DNA of 64,000 nt, from the NCBI GenBank assembly GCA_016745215.1, contig CP050890.1, positions 6,014,001-6,078,000 on the forward strand, read 5' to 3'. The notes beneath the pieces are model-generated. The model searched no databases. It worked only from the letters and a program-made list of their open reading frames with translations, and had not been told where the DNA came from. Source of the stretch: Thiohalocapsa sp. PB-PSB1. GTDB taxonomy: Bacteria > Pseudomonadota > Gammaproteobacteria > Chromatiales > Chromatiaceae. The position numbers and the translations under genes were made by a program. This document shows, piece after piece, positions 38,401 to 46,871 of this stretch; position 1 is the stretch's first letter; each line of letters starts with the position of its first letter.

Positions 38401-38660
38401 GCGACCTTGCGGGTATAGTCGGCAAAGGTGCCGGGGGGGTCGTCCTGGAGCTGCAGATATTCGTTGCCTTCGATCGCCGTCGCCGAACCCTCGCCGCCCA
38501 GGCGCGCGCCCTTGTTCTTGCGATGGTCGTCGGCTTCGGTGTCGATCAACCGAAACTGCAGGGTAGGTGGGATCGAGCCCGATGTGGCATAAACCTTGTC
38601 TTTCAGACGGGCGAGTACCTCGTCTCCAGTTCCACCGATGCCGATAAACAGACTGCGCAT
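35481..38660 (-). CDS. Stand-alone long tubulin/FtsZ-like GTPase
   Basis: The 1059-aa product starts at the ATG at 38660, preceded by TTGGAGAACGGC; the in-frame TTG at 38672 overlaps that ribosome-binding site and is unlikely. The tubulin-type nucleotide fold is N-terminal: SLFIGIGGTGDEV at residues 3-15, LQFRLIDTEAD at about 34-44 and GSVAGGTGAGLYMDLALL at about 162-179. AAVLPDAYKD and a long coiled-coil region (about 500-620) follow, then a large C-terminal part with no recognised domain. No signal or membrane helix is present, so it is cytoplasmic. The length matches the long FtsZ-like group rather than FtsZ (about 380 aa). It sits between two vWA genes in the operon and is the best candidate for the polymerising or switching component. 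Confidence 0.93.
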   Translation of the reverse strand: MRSLFIGIGGTGDEVLARLKDKVYATSGSIPPTLQFRLIDTEADDHRKNKGARLGGEGSATAIEGNEYLQLQDDPPGTFADYTRKVARDPQTMAEMARWYRADLFQENLSNADFNLVRGAGQHRQFARMGAFLNKQRVVSMLRYAMENCGHADGELPIWIIGSVAGGTGAGLYMDLALLARLVAEQMGLRFRIIGAAVLPDAYKDVDIDGARAYAVIRELERFQAPVETEYRGRISEQEDGIRFSVDYDSSTRVSLTDKLFDNLVFYNRECKSADGRKSYFSEIADGLNLLLDDSAGDEIFRQWINAREGAATSFNSHRIFIPTRLYERQFVLDAALDVANGLLPRDTDTQVLLAGSADDRRRDAEDILSTELFALFRILKEPDTEKERQDLSDQMNPSFIVNDMLGFANPLGVFGRPIGEDKEMAASRLFADIFEDIQTVRDVKEEFDDSKERVQAEVALRRRDYDGDGIGGFKASVALIRPLIVERIQTSIDDSVRKYLGKQQAREMALGKTNRIINELGKLMSELRNTLEQIVADDRAGLEGARNEEKDARVALVELEKKLLGWKGQLADTEEAYLNAANEVNQWLQRGQLVEFIQEMLKVADQHVTSWLNGIQDWQQGLLRVVQEATDEGSEIAERLDRQTQHRSASMGVKNTVDMDGYRDFLRKRCLLDPQTEKSFVDDLLLKLTWKPGQRPQDLALEGWPERDLLAARDFPKTLNHALSTRIGKRVKEFEGMARYLKWLRDDKRDPVTSLADRLRSVTSNFLDQRPTSDSRKLLLLHGDSWNRDRDGDDAFDDVYNAMAGDANMSGKITHNLTDTNGVNRFRDRNVLAVLMADNAIPYGEIRALDRMRADYLRVRDEDYPEWRAETYHLFRCDQEAWRMEHAQVVETRDTHFPEIPGQFCRLLDDPKSVEIFTKALVVGVIRGQPIATGGKVWICGPVSEQDTKQLIYLNDPEDDNDPKDLLRALITFTMDRNDRRRRTRGAIDLRRVQGWMEEALAAEGKTLEAMAAAFHDAQPHLFRVELEQSRNGAMIGKDAFLGLIMTHHLRPFLGSRS

Positions 38661-38737
38661 GCCGTTCTCCAAATGTCGCGATTAACCTGCTTGTTGTAAT
38701 AAAATTACTAGGCTGGCGCTGTTGCCAGCTCCGGGAT

Positions 38738-41008
38738 TTAGCTCTTGCCGACGAATAATACAAAGTCGGCAGACTGGCCTTCGGGAAGGCCTTGAATGCT
38801 GTGACGCGCCCGCTGCGTTGCAGAATCGTTGGTTGCCTCGAGACGACGTGTAGCGACGCCCTTTTTCGCGCCATGGGGACGATAGCGCACAACGACGGCC
38901 ACCTTGTTGCCAGGGCGGCGAAGGCGCCGGATTCGGAACTTCTCCATCGACCAGATATCGCCATCGGCCAAGGTGACCAGCCGTGGATCGGTAACGATGC
39001 GAGCGCCCTTGAGTGGCCAAACCTTCTGGCTTGCCGCCGGGCTACGTGGCACCGAAAACACCAGCCGAGGCTCGCGCTTGAATCGCTTGTCGCTGCGCTC
39101 GATCAGCCACCGCTCGCCGTAAAACCACCAGAGTAGGGCGGCCAAGAGCAACAGCACCAACAGCACAGCAGCCCAGATCAGCAGTACCCAAGGGCTCTCC
39201 GTGACCTGCAACTCGGGACCGACCCAAAGGTCGCCGGTCTCTGCGATGCCGGCATAATTCATACCGGCACGCCAAGGGTCTGCGGTGGTCGGCTCAATCA
39301 GCAGACGGACGCCCGCGGTGTTGCCCCACAGTAGATCCCAGCGGGTCCGCCCGAAGTCCAGTGTCATGCTGGCGTCGAGCCCTGGATTGCCGGCGGCCAA
39401 GTCGGTCATGGGGATCTCCGCATCGCTGTCGCTGCCGACTGCGTACCAGCCGACCCGAAGGCCTGCGCCAGCCTGCAGCACATCGGCAACCGGCAATTCG
39501 GTCCCGGTGTGCCCATGGCGAAAACGCAGATCAATGGGCACATTGGTCGCGCCTTGCCAGAGCCGGATCGGGTCTTCAAAGGATGGGGCCGCGAAGTAGG
39601 CCTGGATCGGTGTAGCGTTGTCGACCCGGATCATGTCCTCGCTCTGGTAGACGACGTGCTCACTCTGGTTGTTGGCCTTGGTTGTACCGGTCAGCTTGAT
39701 GCTGTAATCGCCTGCGACGTCGAAGCGCAGTGGATTTTGGCTAACAACGGCACCTGGACGGCCGGCGTATTGCATCGGCACCGGTCGAACAACGCCGTTG
39801 GGATCGGTCATCTTTGCCTTGAAGACCACCTGAGGCAGGTTAGCCTGCGGCACGAACAGGCCATTGGCACCACGACCTTCCAATTCATAACCGAGCTGGA
39901 CGTCGTCGTATTGCTTGACCGAGCGTACCGGCGCCACCAGACGAGCCTGCGCGAAGATCGGCAGCGGCTGCACATTATAGGGTGCGCCACCCGTGCGTAG
40001 CTGGTATTTGCCAGGGGCGGGATAGGGAAGGCGGATCGCGGCGGATAATTTGGCGCGGTCTGTCGTCGGCAATCTGTTCCCATCCGGGTCAAGGACGTTG
40101 ATGCGGTTGTCGGGCAGATAGGGCTGCTGGTAGTCGATGTAGAAATTCAGGCCTTTGAGATAGGCTGGCGCCGTATAGAAGTCGGTGATACCAGGGGTGG
40201 TCGCGATACCCGGAGCGATGATTTCCTTTAGATAGTCGGCAATGACGTCGACCGCATCCTCGTCACTCCGGATCAGGTAAGCACCGCCCTCGCCGTCCTG
40301 ATCCGGGGTGGCAGCGCGGCGCCAGATATCACCCCACGCGTTCTCCCAGTAATTTGAAGCATCATTGAATCCAAACACAAAAAATTTGGAGAACGTGGCA
40401 TCCTGTTTGATACGTCGCGTCCAAGTTTCGATCTCAGAACGCTGAACTCCATTCGCTCCTTTGGCCGATGGCATGCCATCCGTAACCATGACAACGATAC
40501 GCTCGCGCTGACCCATTTCAGCGCCTGGACCCAAAGCCGGCGGATTGTCCCGGAACCATTCTACCTCCCGCTGTGCAAGGGCCAAGGCCTTACCGATGTC
40601 GGTGTCGCCGCGAAAGACCGGCTTGATCGGTTCGAAAGCAGCTTGAATCTTGGTGAAAGCGCCACTTGCATCCTGACCGCGCGGTACTGCTGGGATCTCT
40701 TTCCGGGACACCGTAATCTGAACCCTGGACTTCTGATAGCGGGCATTGCGACCTCCGAATTCAATCACCGACAGGCGATTGACATATCCATTCCTGGCGG
40801 AACTCAACAGGTGTTCACCGAGTGCCTTGATTGCTTCGATACGCTTACCGGAAGGATCGTTCGCGGTGCTGCCGGCGGCCCCGGCGCCCATCATACTCCC
40901 GGATTGATCGATAACAAAAACCAGATCGGTGCCCCTGGGTACGGTGGTCGTCCCGAGGGCCGGCATCGCGATGAACAAGAAGATAACGAGCAGGGTTGGC
41001 AATCGCAT
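38738..41008 (-). CDS. Exported vWA protein with a C-terminal membrane anchor
   Basis: The 756-aa product starts at the ATG at 41008, preceded by AGGGATCC; the longer frame reaches into the preceding gene. A signal peptide (MRLPTLLVIFLFIAMPALG) is followed by a vWA domain with MIDAS DQSGSMM at 34-40 and a VVMVTDGMPS element. Beta-rich Ig-like regions come next (including YDDVQLGYELEGRG). A membrane helix lies at about 606-629, and a basic cytoplasmic tail of about 125 residues follows. The general architecture recalls BatA/BatB-like or marine-proteobacterial vWA proteins. Its vWA domain would face the periplasm, as in the three vWA fusions downstream, so four vWA domains could meet on the same side of the membrane. 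Confidence 0.9.
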   Translation of the reverse strand: MRLPTLLVIFLFIAMPALGTTTVPRGTDLVFVIDQSGSMMGAGAAGSTANDPSGKRIEAIKALGEHLLSSARNGYVNRLSVIEFGGRNARYQKSRVQITVSRKEIPAVPRGQDASGAFTKIQAAFEPIKPVFRGDTDIGKALALAQREVEWFRDNPPALGPGAEMGQRERIVVMVTDGMPSAKGANGVQRSEIETWTRRIKQDATFSKFFVFGFNDASNYWENAWGDIWRRAATPDQDGEGGAYLIRSDEDAVDVIADYLKEIIAPGIATTPGITDFYTAPAYLKGLNFYIDYQQPYLPDNRINVLDPDGNRLPTTDRAKLSAAIRLPYPAPGKYQLRTGGAPYNVQPLPIFAQARLVAPVRSVKQYDDVQLGYELEGRGANGLFVPQANLPQVVFKAKMTDPNGVVRPVPMQYAGRPGAVVSQNPLRFDVAGDYSIKLTGTTKANNQSEHVVYQSEDMIRVDNATPIQAYFAAPSFEDPIRLWQGATNVPIDLRFRHGHTGTELPVADVLQAGAGLRVGWYAVGSDSDAEIPMTDLAAGNPGLDASMTLDFGRTRWDLLWGNTAGVRLLIEPTTADPWRAGMNYAGIAETGDLWVGPELQVTESPWVLLIWAAVLLVLLLLAALLWWFYGERWLIERSDKRFKREPRLVFSVPRSPAASQKVWPLKGARIVTDPRLVTLADGDIWSMEKFRIRRLRRPGNKVAVVVRYRPHGAKKGVATRRLEATNDSATQRARHSIQGLPEGQSADFVLFVGKS

Positions 41009-41021
41009 GTTCGGATCCCTG

Positions 41022-44000
41022 TTATGATGGCGGGCGCTCGGCCAGATATTGCCGATAGGCGCTGCCGATGGACAGCGACGCATCGGGATTGATCAGCTGG
41101 GATTTGATCTTGTTGATGGGGCCGCTGAGCGGCTCGATCTGTTCCAACTGGGCAAGCAGCTCTTGTCGCGGCTCTTCGAGTAGCCCTGCGTGCAACTGCT
41201 CGAACGTTTTGATCTGAGCCTGGATTATTTTGTAATGATCGCGTAAGGCCTTCAGGTCAGTTGGTACCTGATGGCCTGCCGCCAGCCACAGATGACCTTC
41301 GTCGGATGCGGACCAAGCATTGATCAGCCCTGACCAGCGGGCACTCTCCCTTGCCCGCGGCAACTCCCAATCGATCAACGGAATCGCGTGCTCGATCTGC
41401 CGCACCCATGAACTGAGTAGATCGATGAAACCGGCCCAGGGTCGCGTCTCGGTATGCAACGGAAAAAGTCGGCCGAAGCGGCTGCTGAACGCGGACCATG
41501 CGGCCTCCAGATCCTCCCAAGCATCGATGCCTTCTTGTCGGCGTCGAATGGCGTCGGGCCAAGCCCGCGCGACGCGGATGGCAGGCGCCAGGCGATCAAG
41601 TCCGCGCTGCAGTTCTGCCAGTTCGGGGCGCAGGTCCGCGTCCCAAGGGTCGCGTCGATCGAGATCGCGCAGGGTTCGCTCGACTCCTACCGCTACATCG
41701 AGCATCTGCATGGTTTTTTTATCGATCAGGCCGGTCTTGAGCAGTCCCTCGATTTCTCGATGCAGCTGCACGACCTCGATGTTGCCGTCGGCAAGACGCT
41801 TGTCGATGCGAGCGTGTTCGGCGCGCAGCAATCCAGTCACATGGTCGACCGGCGTTTCCGCGCGACCAGACCAAACCCGCGCCCGCAACTCGTCGGGCAA
41901 CTGAGCCCACAAGCGCCGGATGTGAAAGTAGTTGTAGGCAGAGCGCGAAAGGTGTTCGAGTAGACGTCCTAGAAGCGGCTCATCCTCTGGCCTGGGATAC
42001 CCTTCGATATCCTCGACCAGCGAGGCGTCGTGGAAGCAGTCCAATAAGCTGGCCAGATAGGATTCGTCTGGAAAGCGTAGCCTGACGATTTTGGCATCGA
42101 CCGGCTCCGGCATACTGACCATATTGCGCAACAGTTTGAGATAGCGTGTCCGTGGCTCCGGGTGTCGATGGACCATCAACACATCTTGGAACTCACGGTA
42201 CAGGGCGAGCCAGTCTTCGTCATCGGCACGCCTGTGGAGCAGGCGTTCGGTCTGCACCGTTGCCGTCAACTGACGCTGCCCTTCGCGGCCCAGGCAGACG
42301 GGGGTATCCGGATGTGCAAGTATCCGCTCTGTCTTTGGCCAGTCCGCGTTCAGGCATGCACGTTGCACGGCCAGGCCGATCTGGAGCGGCTTCAGGCGCG
42401 GCTTGAGCCGATTGGCCTCGACCGGATGCAGCTGCTTGATTGCAAGACCTTCGGCCAGTGCCTGGACTCGCGCATCTAGGGTGTCGATCAGGTTCTGTTG
42501 CGGAAGCGGGAACAGGCTGAACTGCTTCTCGACCTCGGTAAGCTCCTGATCGGCCTGCGCGATCGCCCGGCGACGAAGGTCGGCCTGGATGCCTTCCAAC
42601 CGGGCCTGATCGATCTCGATCAGATGGGCATCGTCTGACGGCTGCTCGCTGGCAAGCTCCATCAGATGTTTTGCGAAGCAGGCAAAGTCAGGGTGCCCTT
42701 CGCGTGGGCGGATGCGCTGACGCAAGCCTTCAACGAACTGGCGACCCCGCAGGCTTAGAAGATAATGCTGTCGGACCTCGTTGCTGGCCTTGTCGAGTTC
42801 TTCGGACAGCACGGACTTGAACTCACCCTGCTGAATTGCGCTCAGGATGCGATCGTCGAGGCTCGCCTGTCGGGCCTTGACCCGGAGTTTGTCAGCGGCA
42901 TCCGATGTACAGCCATCAAGCGCCGTCAAAGCGGCAGCCGGCTTCGCCTCTGCAATCAGCTGCTCGGCCTGGTCGAGGGCCGATAGCTCCTGCTTCAATG
43001 CGTCCATTTGATCACGACAGCGCGCATACCCTGGGGAAGCCCCCCAGGCATCGGTGAGCGCGTTGAGATCGATCTCGACCTTTCGAAGTCGCTCATCGCG
43101 CAGGACGAGGGTGTCGCCATCTTGCTGCCAGGCTTTCAGGCTCGACGCGATTTGGTTCAGGTGTCGGGCATCTTCTTGCAGTGCTCGCAGGGCATCCAAT
43201 CCGACGTCATACAGCCGCGACAGATGGGGGTGCGCGTCGAGTTCCCGCTTCAGCGACGGGTAGTCTTGGAAACCGGCCTGCAGCGTAACGATCCATTCCT
43301 GGATCTGTGTTTCGATCTTTTTCCTCAGGTTATGCTCTTGTCTGTCCCAGTCGGCCAGGCCCGGTAACGGACCGAGCTGATCGAGCCATTGGCCGCGCAA
43401 GTCGATCATGCATTGCAGAGACTCTCCAAAGTTCTTGTCATCGGACCCGCAGGCGCCGTCCAACGCGGTCCGACTGAGCCGCTCCAACGATTTTTCCCAA
43501 GCATGTAGTTCCGCGTTGCTGCCGTAGGTCTTCATGCCACCCAGGATATCCTCGACCTGTTGTGGGGTTACAAAGGAGCCTAAACTCAGCTCATGCAGTT
43601 CAAGAGGTGACCAGGGAAAGCGAGGCCGTCCGTCAAATTCGTAGGTGTCGAACTTCTCCAATATTGCGTTGAAATGCTTCCTCCAACGCCGAAACTGCTG
43701 CAGCTCCCCGCGCGCTTCGATGACCGCTTGATCCTGCTCGTTGGATTGCACCATAGTCGCGAGTTCGTCCACGGACCGCGCGACAGCATCCCAGGCATCC
43801 GTGGTTTTTTGGGAACGGGCGCGCTCCAAATGGGCCGCTAGTTCCAGTTGAGCTGCATCTGCGATCCAGCTCTTTAGCTTGTTCGTATCGGACGGAAGCA
43901 TGCGGCCTTGCAGGCCGTTCAGCACGTCGATGAAGAATGCCCTGTGTCTGGCCAAAAACTCCGAGCCATGAACGCCTTGGCCAGAGCTCAAATAGTTACC

Positions 44001-44372
44001 GAAACGCTTGACGAGCACATTGGCAAAGTCAGTCGCCCGTGCCCGAGCATGAGGAACGGCGACAATCGCCCGAAGCTCGGTTTGCCAGCGCTCATCGTCT
44101 GGATTGATCAGTTCCCGAAAGAGGGCGCCTGATGCTTGCCGATCCTGACTCAAATGCCGGCCTCGCAACGTCTCAACGCGCATCAGTTCATCAGCGCTGG
44201 TCGGTCGTATCGCAGACAAGACGGCCACCGCGTCATCGCGACGCATGTCATGGGCCTCGCCCAGTATCTCTTCTAGGCGTGAAATGATGTGGTCGGATGA
44301 CACATCCACTGACAATCCAATGGCTGGCAACAGCTCAGGCGGGACTGTAAGATCTCGACTATCGTTCGACAT
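41022..44372 (-). CDS. Large all-helical cytoplasmic protein, family unknown
   Basis: The 1116-aa product is almost entirely helical, with many Leu/Glu/Arg/Gln-rich segments and no signal, membrane helix or nucleotide-binding motif. No domain is recognised. Helix-rich, long and slightly acidic, it resembles spectrin- or TPR-like scaffolds in composition only. It lies 13 bases before the exported vWA gene and 186 bases after the CAP gene, so it is very likely co-expressed. A reasonable guess is a scaffold or filament-binding protein for the tubulin-like GTPases. Confidence 0.85.
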   Translation of the reverse strand: MSNDSRDLTVPPELLPAIGLSVDVSSDHIISRLEEILGEAHDMRRDDAVAVLSAIRPTSADELMRVETLRGRHLSQDRQASGALFRELINPDDERWQTELRAIVAVPHARARATDFANVLVKRFGNYLSSGQGVHGSEFLARHRAFFIDVLNGLQGRMLPSDTNKLKSWIADAAQLELAAHLERARSQKTTDAWDAVARSVDELATMVQSNEQDQAVIEARGELQQFRRWRKHFNAILEKFDTYEFDGRPRFPWSPLELHELSLGSFVTPQQVEDILGGMKTYGSNAELHAWEKSLERLSRTALDGACGSDDKNFGESLQCMIDLRGQWLDQLGPLPGLADWDRQEHNLRKKIETQIQEWIVTLQAGFQDYPSLKRELDAHPHLSRLYDVGLDALRALQEDARHLNQIASSLKAWQQDGDTLVLRDERLRKVEIDLNALTDAWGASPGYARCRDQMDALKQELSALDQAEQLIAEAKPAAALTALDGCTSDAADKLRVKARQASLDDRILSAIQQGEFKSVLSEELDKASNEVRQHYLLSLRGRQFVEGLRQRIRPREGHPDFACFAKHLMELASEQPSDDAHLIEIDQARLEGIQADLRRRAIAQADQELTEVEKQFSLFPLPQQNLIDTLDARVQALAEGLAIKQLHPVEANRLKPRLKPLQIGLAVQRACLNADWPKTERILAHPDTPVCLGREGQRQLTATVQTERLLHRRADDEDWLALYREFQDVLMVHRHPEPRTRYLKLLRNMVSMPEPVDAKIVRLRFPDESYLASLLDCFHDASLVEDIEGYPRPEDEPLLGRLLEHLSRSAYNYFHIRRLWAQLPDELRARVWSGRAETPVDHVTGLLRAEHARIDKRLADGNIEVVQLHREIEGLLKTGLIDKKTMQMLDVAVGVERTLRDLDRRDPWDADLRPELAELQRGLDRLAPAIRVARAWPDAIRRRQEGIDAWEDLEAAWSAFSSRFGRLFPLHTETRPWAGFIDLLSSWVRQIEHAIPLIDWELPRARESARWSGLINAWSASDEGHLWLAAGHQVPTDLKALRDHYKIIQAQIKTFEQLHAGLLEEPRQELLAQLEQIEPLSGPINKIKSQLINPDASLSIGSAYRQYLAERPPS

Positions 44373-44558
44373 ACTTGTCGAGGCCCAAATTAAACTGCCA
44401 GAAACGCCACGTATGATGGTGCGAGCTGGGTGCAGCAGCGCCGAATCTGCCGAAAGCTCTGGTCGCGTGACGTCCGGGTTATTGAAGTAAGCATGATAGA
44501 AGCGGAACTACCATGTAGGCATGAACTACTACATAAGAACCGAAGCTTCATAGAAGTC

Positions 44559-45590
44559 TCAGCGTACCCACACGAAGGGTCCAGGGATAATCAAATACCC
44601 ACCGGTACCATCCGGGCTGGGAACATGAATGCTCAAATTGTAGAGCCCTGGTGGGCCAACAAGATCAAGTTGTCCCTCGGCGCGACTCCCGTTTTGGACC
44701 AGCGCGGCTGGAACGGCGCCTTGCGGTGGCCGATCGGTAGCCAAATCCGTCTGGACGATGGAGGTCGGGAGCGGCTTGCCAGACACAGGATACAAGCTTG
44801 TTCGCAAACGCGCCCCAACCGAGGCCTCCTCTGGGATGGGTTTATCCGCAAATGCGTAGGCGTTGGCGAAAAGCTGCGTGCATTTACGCATTTGGTTTCG
44901 GCTAATGCTCGCATCAGCACCTTCTGCACAACCAACCCCCAGGTGTGTGCTATTTGCGGCCAGGATGTTGCGGCGATGCCCAGGGCTTTCCATCCACATC
45001 TGGTTGAATTCGGCAGCTAGTGCGTCATCAGGGATGGACTGAGAGCTATACTCGGCGACGTTTTCGGAGGTCAAGCCGAACAGCGTCCGGTGCAGTCGCG
45101 CTACACGCTGCGCCGGGCCATCGCCATCGGGTGAGTCATGGGACAGGTAGGTCCGTTCCAGCATGTCCCGGCTGTGCCGTACCGCAATCTCGGCAAGATT
45201 GATCTCGTCTAGAAGTTCCGTAAGCGAACGTGAGGCGCGTTCGCCATTCGTCAGCACAAAAATCTGCTCCGCAACCTGCTGCATGGAGGCTGACATCTGC
45301 GCGTATTCGTCTTTGACCCAACGCTCCTCGGAGAGCATGGCCGATGCCGATGCTAGACTGGCAGGAGGAGCGGGCGGCACGATCACCTGAGGCTGTGATG
45401 GCGACGGGGAGGTCCACAAATCATCCGGCTGCGGAACTGCCGCTTGCTCGGCCGATGGGCCGAGACCAAATCCGTAATGCAGTAAGAGTAGCAGCGGGGG
45501 GCGCAGCAAATAGAATGCTGTGATGAGGATCACAAGCAGAAGCAAAAATACGAACAGATCTGAACGTTGATTATCCGTAGACGCATTCAT
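44559..45590 (-). CDS. Membrane-anchored CAP/SCP-domain protein
   Basis: The 343-aa product has an N-terminal signal anchor (FVFLLLLVILITAFYLLRPP), a Pro/Ser-rich linker and a CAP (CRISP, antigen 5, PR-1; YkwD-like) domain at about 95-245. Key motifs are the RHSRDMLERTYLSHDSPDG block with its conserved His, SENVAEYSS, and MWMESPGHRRNIL, the hallmark second His region. Catalytic-site-like histidines and glutamates are kept. A beta-rich tail of about 90 residues ends the protein. The domain lies outside the cytoplasmic membrane. The start overlaps the stop of a small frameshifted gene (ATGA). CAP proteins bind lipids or act on envelope or extracellular targets in various systems; the role here is unknown. 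Confidence 0.93.
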   Translation of the reverse strand: MNASTDNQRSDLFVFLLLLVILITAFYLLRPPLLLLLHYGFGLGPSAEQAAVPQPDDLWTSPSPSQPQVIVPPAPPASLASASAMLSEERWVKDEYAQMSASMQQVAEQIFVLTNGERASRSLTELLDEINLAEIAVRHSRDMLERTYLSHDSPDGDGPAQRVARLHRTLFGLTSENVAEYSSQSIPDDALAAEFNQMWMESPGHRRNILAANSTHLGVGCAEGADASISRNQMRKCTQLFANAYAFADKPIPEEASVGARLRTSLYPVSGKPLPTSIVQTDLATDRPPQGAVPAALVQNGSRAEGQLDLVGPPGLYNLSIHVPSPDGTGGYLIIPGPFVWVR

Positions 45591-45939
45591 TTCTGACGCT
45601 CCTGCAGCGCAAATGTCAGCGAGGCGATCCTTAAGATCTGCGACAGGCCTACGTCCTTGAGGTTCAGACCATGGGCGGTTACTTGGGTGTACAATCCGGT
45701 ACCTTTCACGTATTGTTCGGTCTCGCAGTCACCTGACTGAGATAGCATCCTCAGAAAACCGCAAGGCGCTGATCTGGAAAACAAATGCAGCATGGCATGG
45801 TCACCCTTGAACTGCCTGAACGGCTCAGGCCTGAAACCGAACAGATCGAACCGAACAGGTCGAATTCCCTAGTCGCATGCAACTTGTCATCACAAAGATC
45901 CAGGTGCAGTTCCGCCTCGAGGGGTGTTTCGAAGTTCAT
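45587..45939 (-). pseudogene. Small hypothetical gene disrupted by a 14-bp tandem duplication
   Basis: From ATG 45939 the frame reads MNFETPLEAELHLDLCDDK up to EFDLFG, then leaves frame. The downstream frame reads FGFRPEPFRQFKGDHAMLHLF and continues to LTFALQERQK with its stop at 45587, overlapping the start of the CAP gene. The break coincides with a 14-bp duplication, AACCGAACAGATCG then AACCGAACAGGTCG, at 45835-45862. Removing one copy restores a single protein of about 112 residues with no membrane helix. The family is unknown. It would be the first gene of the long operon. Confidence 0.7.
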
Positions 45940-46871
45940 CGTTATTGAATGACCTTCTTACGACTATGGATGTGATTATGTACGATGATTACGGTTATTG
46001 CAATTTTGGGTGAGAATGAGTCGTTTGCGGTATAGCGTTTGCCCCGGCCCTTCGGTGGGCAAAACGCGCATGGGCAAAGTCGCGAAAGATATTCGTGAAG
46101 CCATACGTTGGCCCAAGAGATAACGGAATTGGGTCGGCGACCTCTGGTCTGAGATTGGTGGTTAGCTGAAATTTCCTGACTCTCGATCTGGCGATAAACC
46201 AGGTAGGAGCCTTCTCAACAGGTGTTGCTCGGATCCGTGTTTGGTGACAATGAATTTGACTGGTCAGCGGTAACTATAGATTTTCAGAAAATGACTCTGG
46301 CATACAGACCCAAAATGATCTTTCAAAATCAACGAATCGCGATTATGTAGATCCAAGACTATATCTTGGCCGCTTGCAGAAAGCTAAAGCGATTTCTGTC
46401 GAGAAACGTACCATCTGGCTATATGGCTTGTCTGCTCGTCCACCTTCTTTGTCACGGCAACCCGCCCCTAGAGCGACCATGGGTGGGTTGTCGAACTGTG
46501 AAGGCGAACGAGAATCCGACGCCAGTTGGTATGTTTCTCTCCGGCAATCGCATAAGACGTCGAACACGCCAAACAGGCGCCTGAAAAAGTCGTTTATTGG
46601 ATCGAGCAGCATGGTCATGGTTTGAACATAATGCAGGGTCAGAGTACCAGTCTGAAGTTTCCTGATTCTCGGGCTGGGTGGCGGGCCAGGTAGGGGCATT
46701 ATTATTCGGGTTTGCTTGCGCCTGCGCAAACCAGCGTAAACATGCCACCACCAAGTAACTGTCCTCCTTGCGATTTTCAGAAATCAGAAAACTTCAGTAT
46801 TAGTAATTATGGACGCGAAAACGCTGCCAGAGACGGTCCAGACCATTAGCGCCACCGCCTTGGCGCCTCGC
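45940..46871. other. Intergenic region between the two minus-strand gene runs
   Basis: About 930 bases without a convincing gene; the longest frames (128 aa minus, 83 aa plus) overlap each other and look unlike the neighbouring proteins. Two degenerate direct repeats are visible: about 46160-46205 and 46655-46700 share TTTCCTGAYTCTCG, then a CTGG motif and CCAGGTAGG. The promoter of the CAP-to-paralogue-3 operon should lie at its left side, but I cannot name boxes with confidence. Confidence 0.5.

Noticed and set aside
35481..38660. Housekeeping FtsZ
   Set aside because: The protein is almost three times too long, lacks the FtsZ C-terminal peptide and dcw neighbours, and sits among vWA genes.
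46343..46729. 128-aa minus-strand gene
   Set aside because: It overlaps an equally open plus-strand frame, has no ribosome-binding site and no recognised domain.
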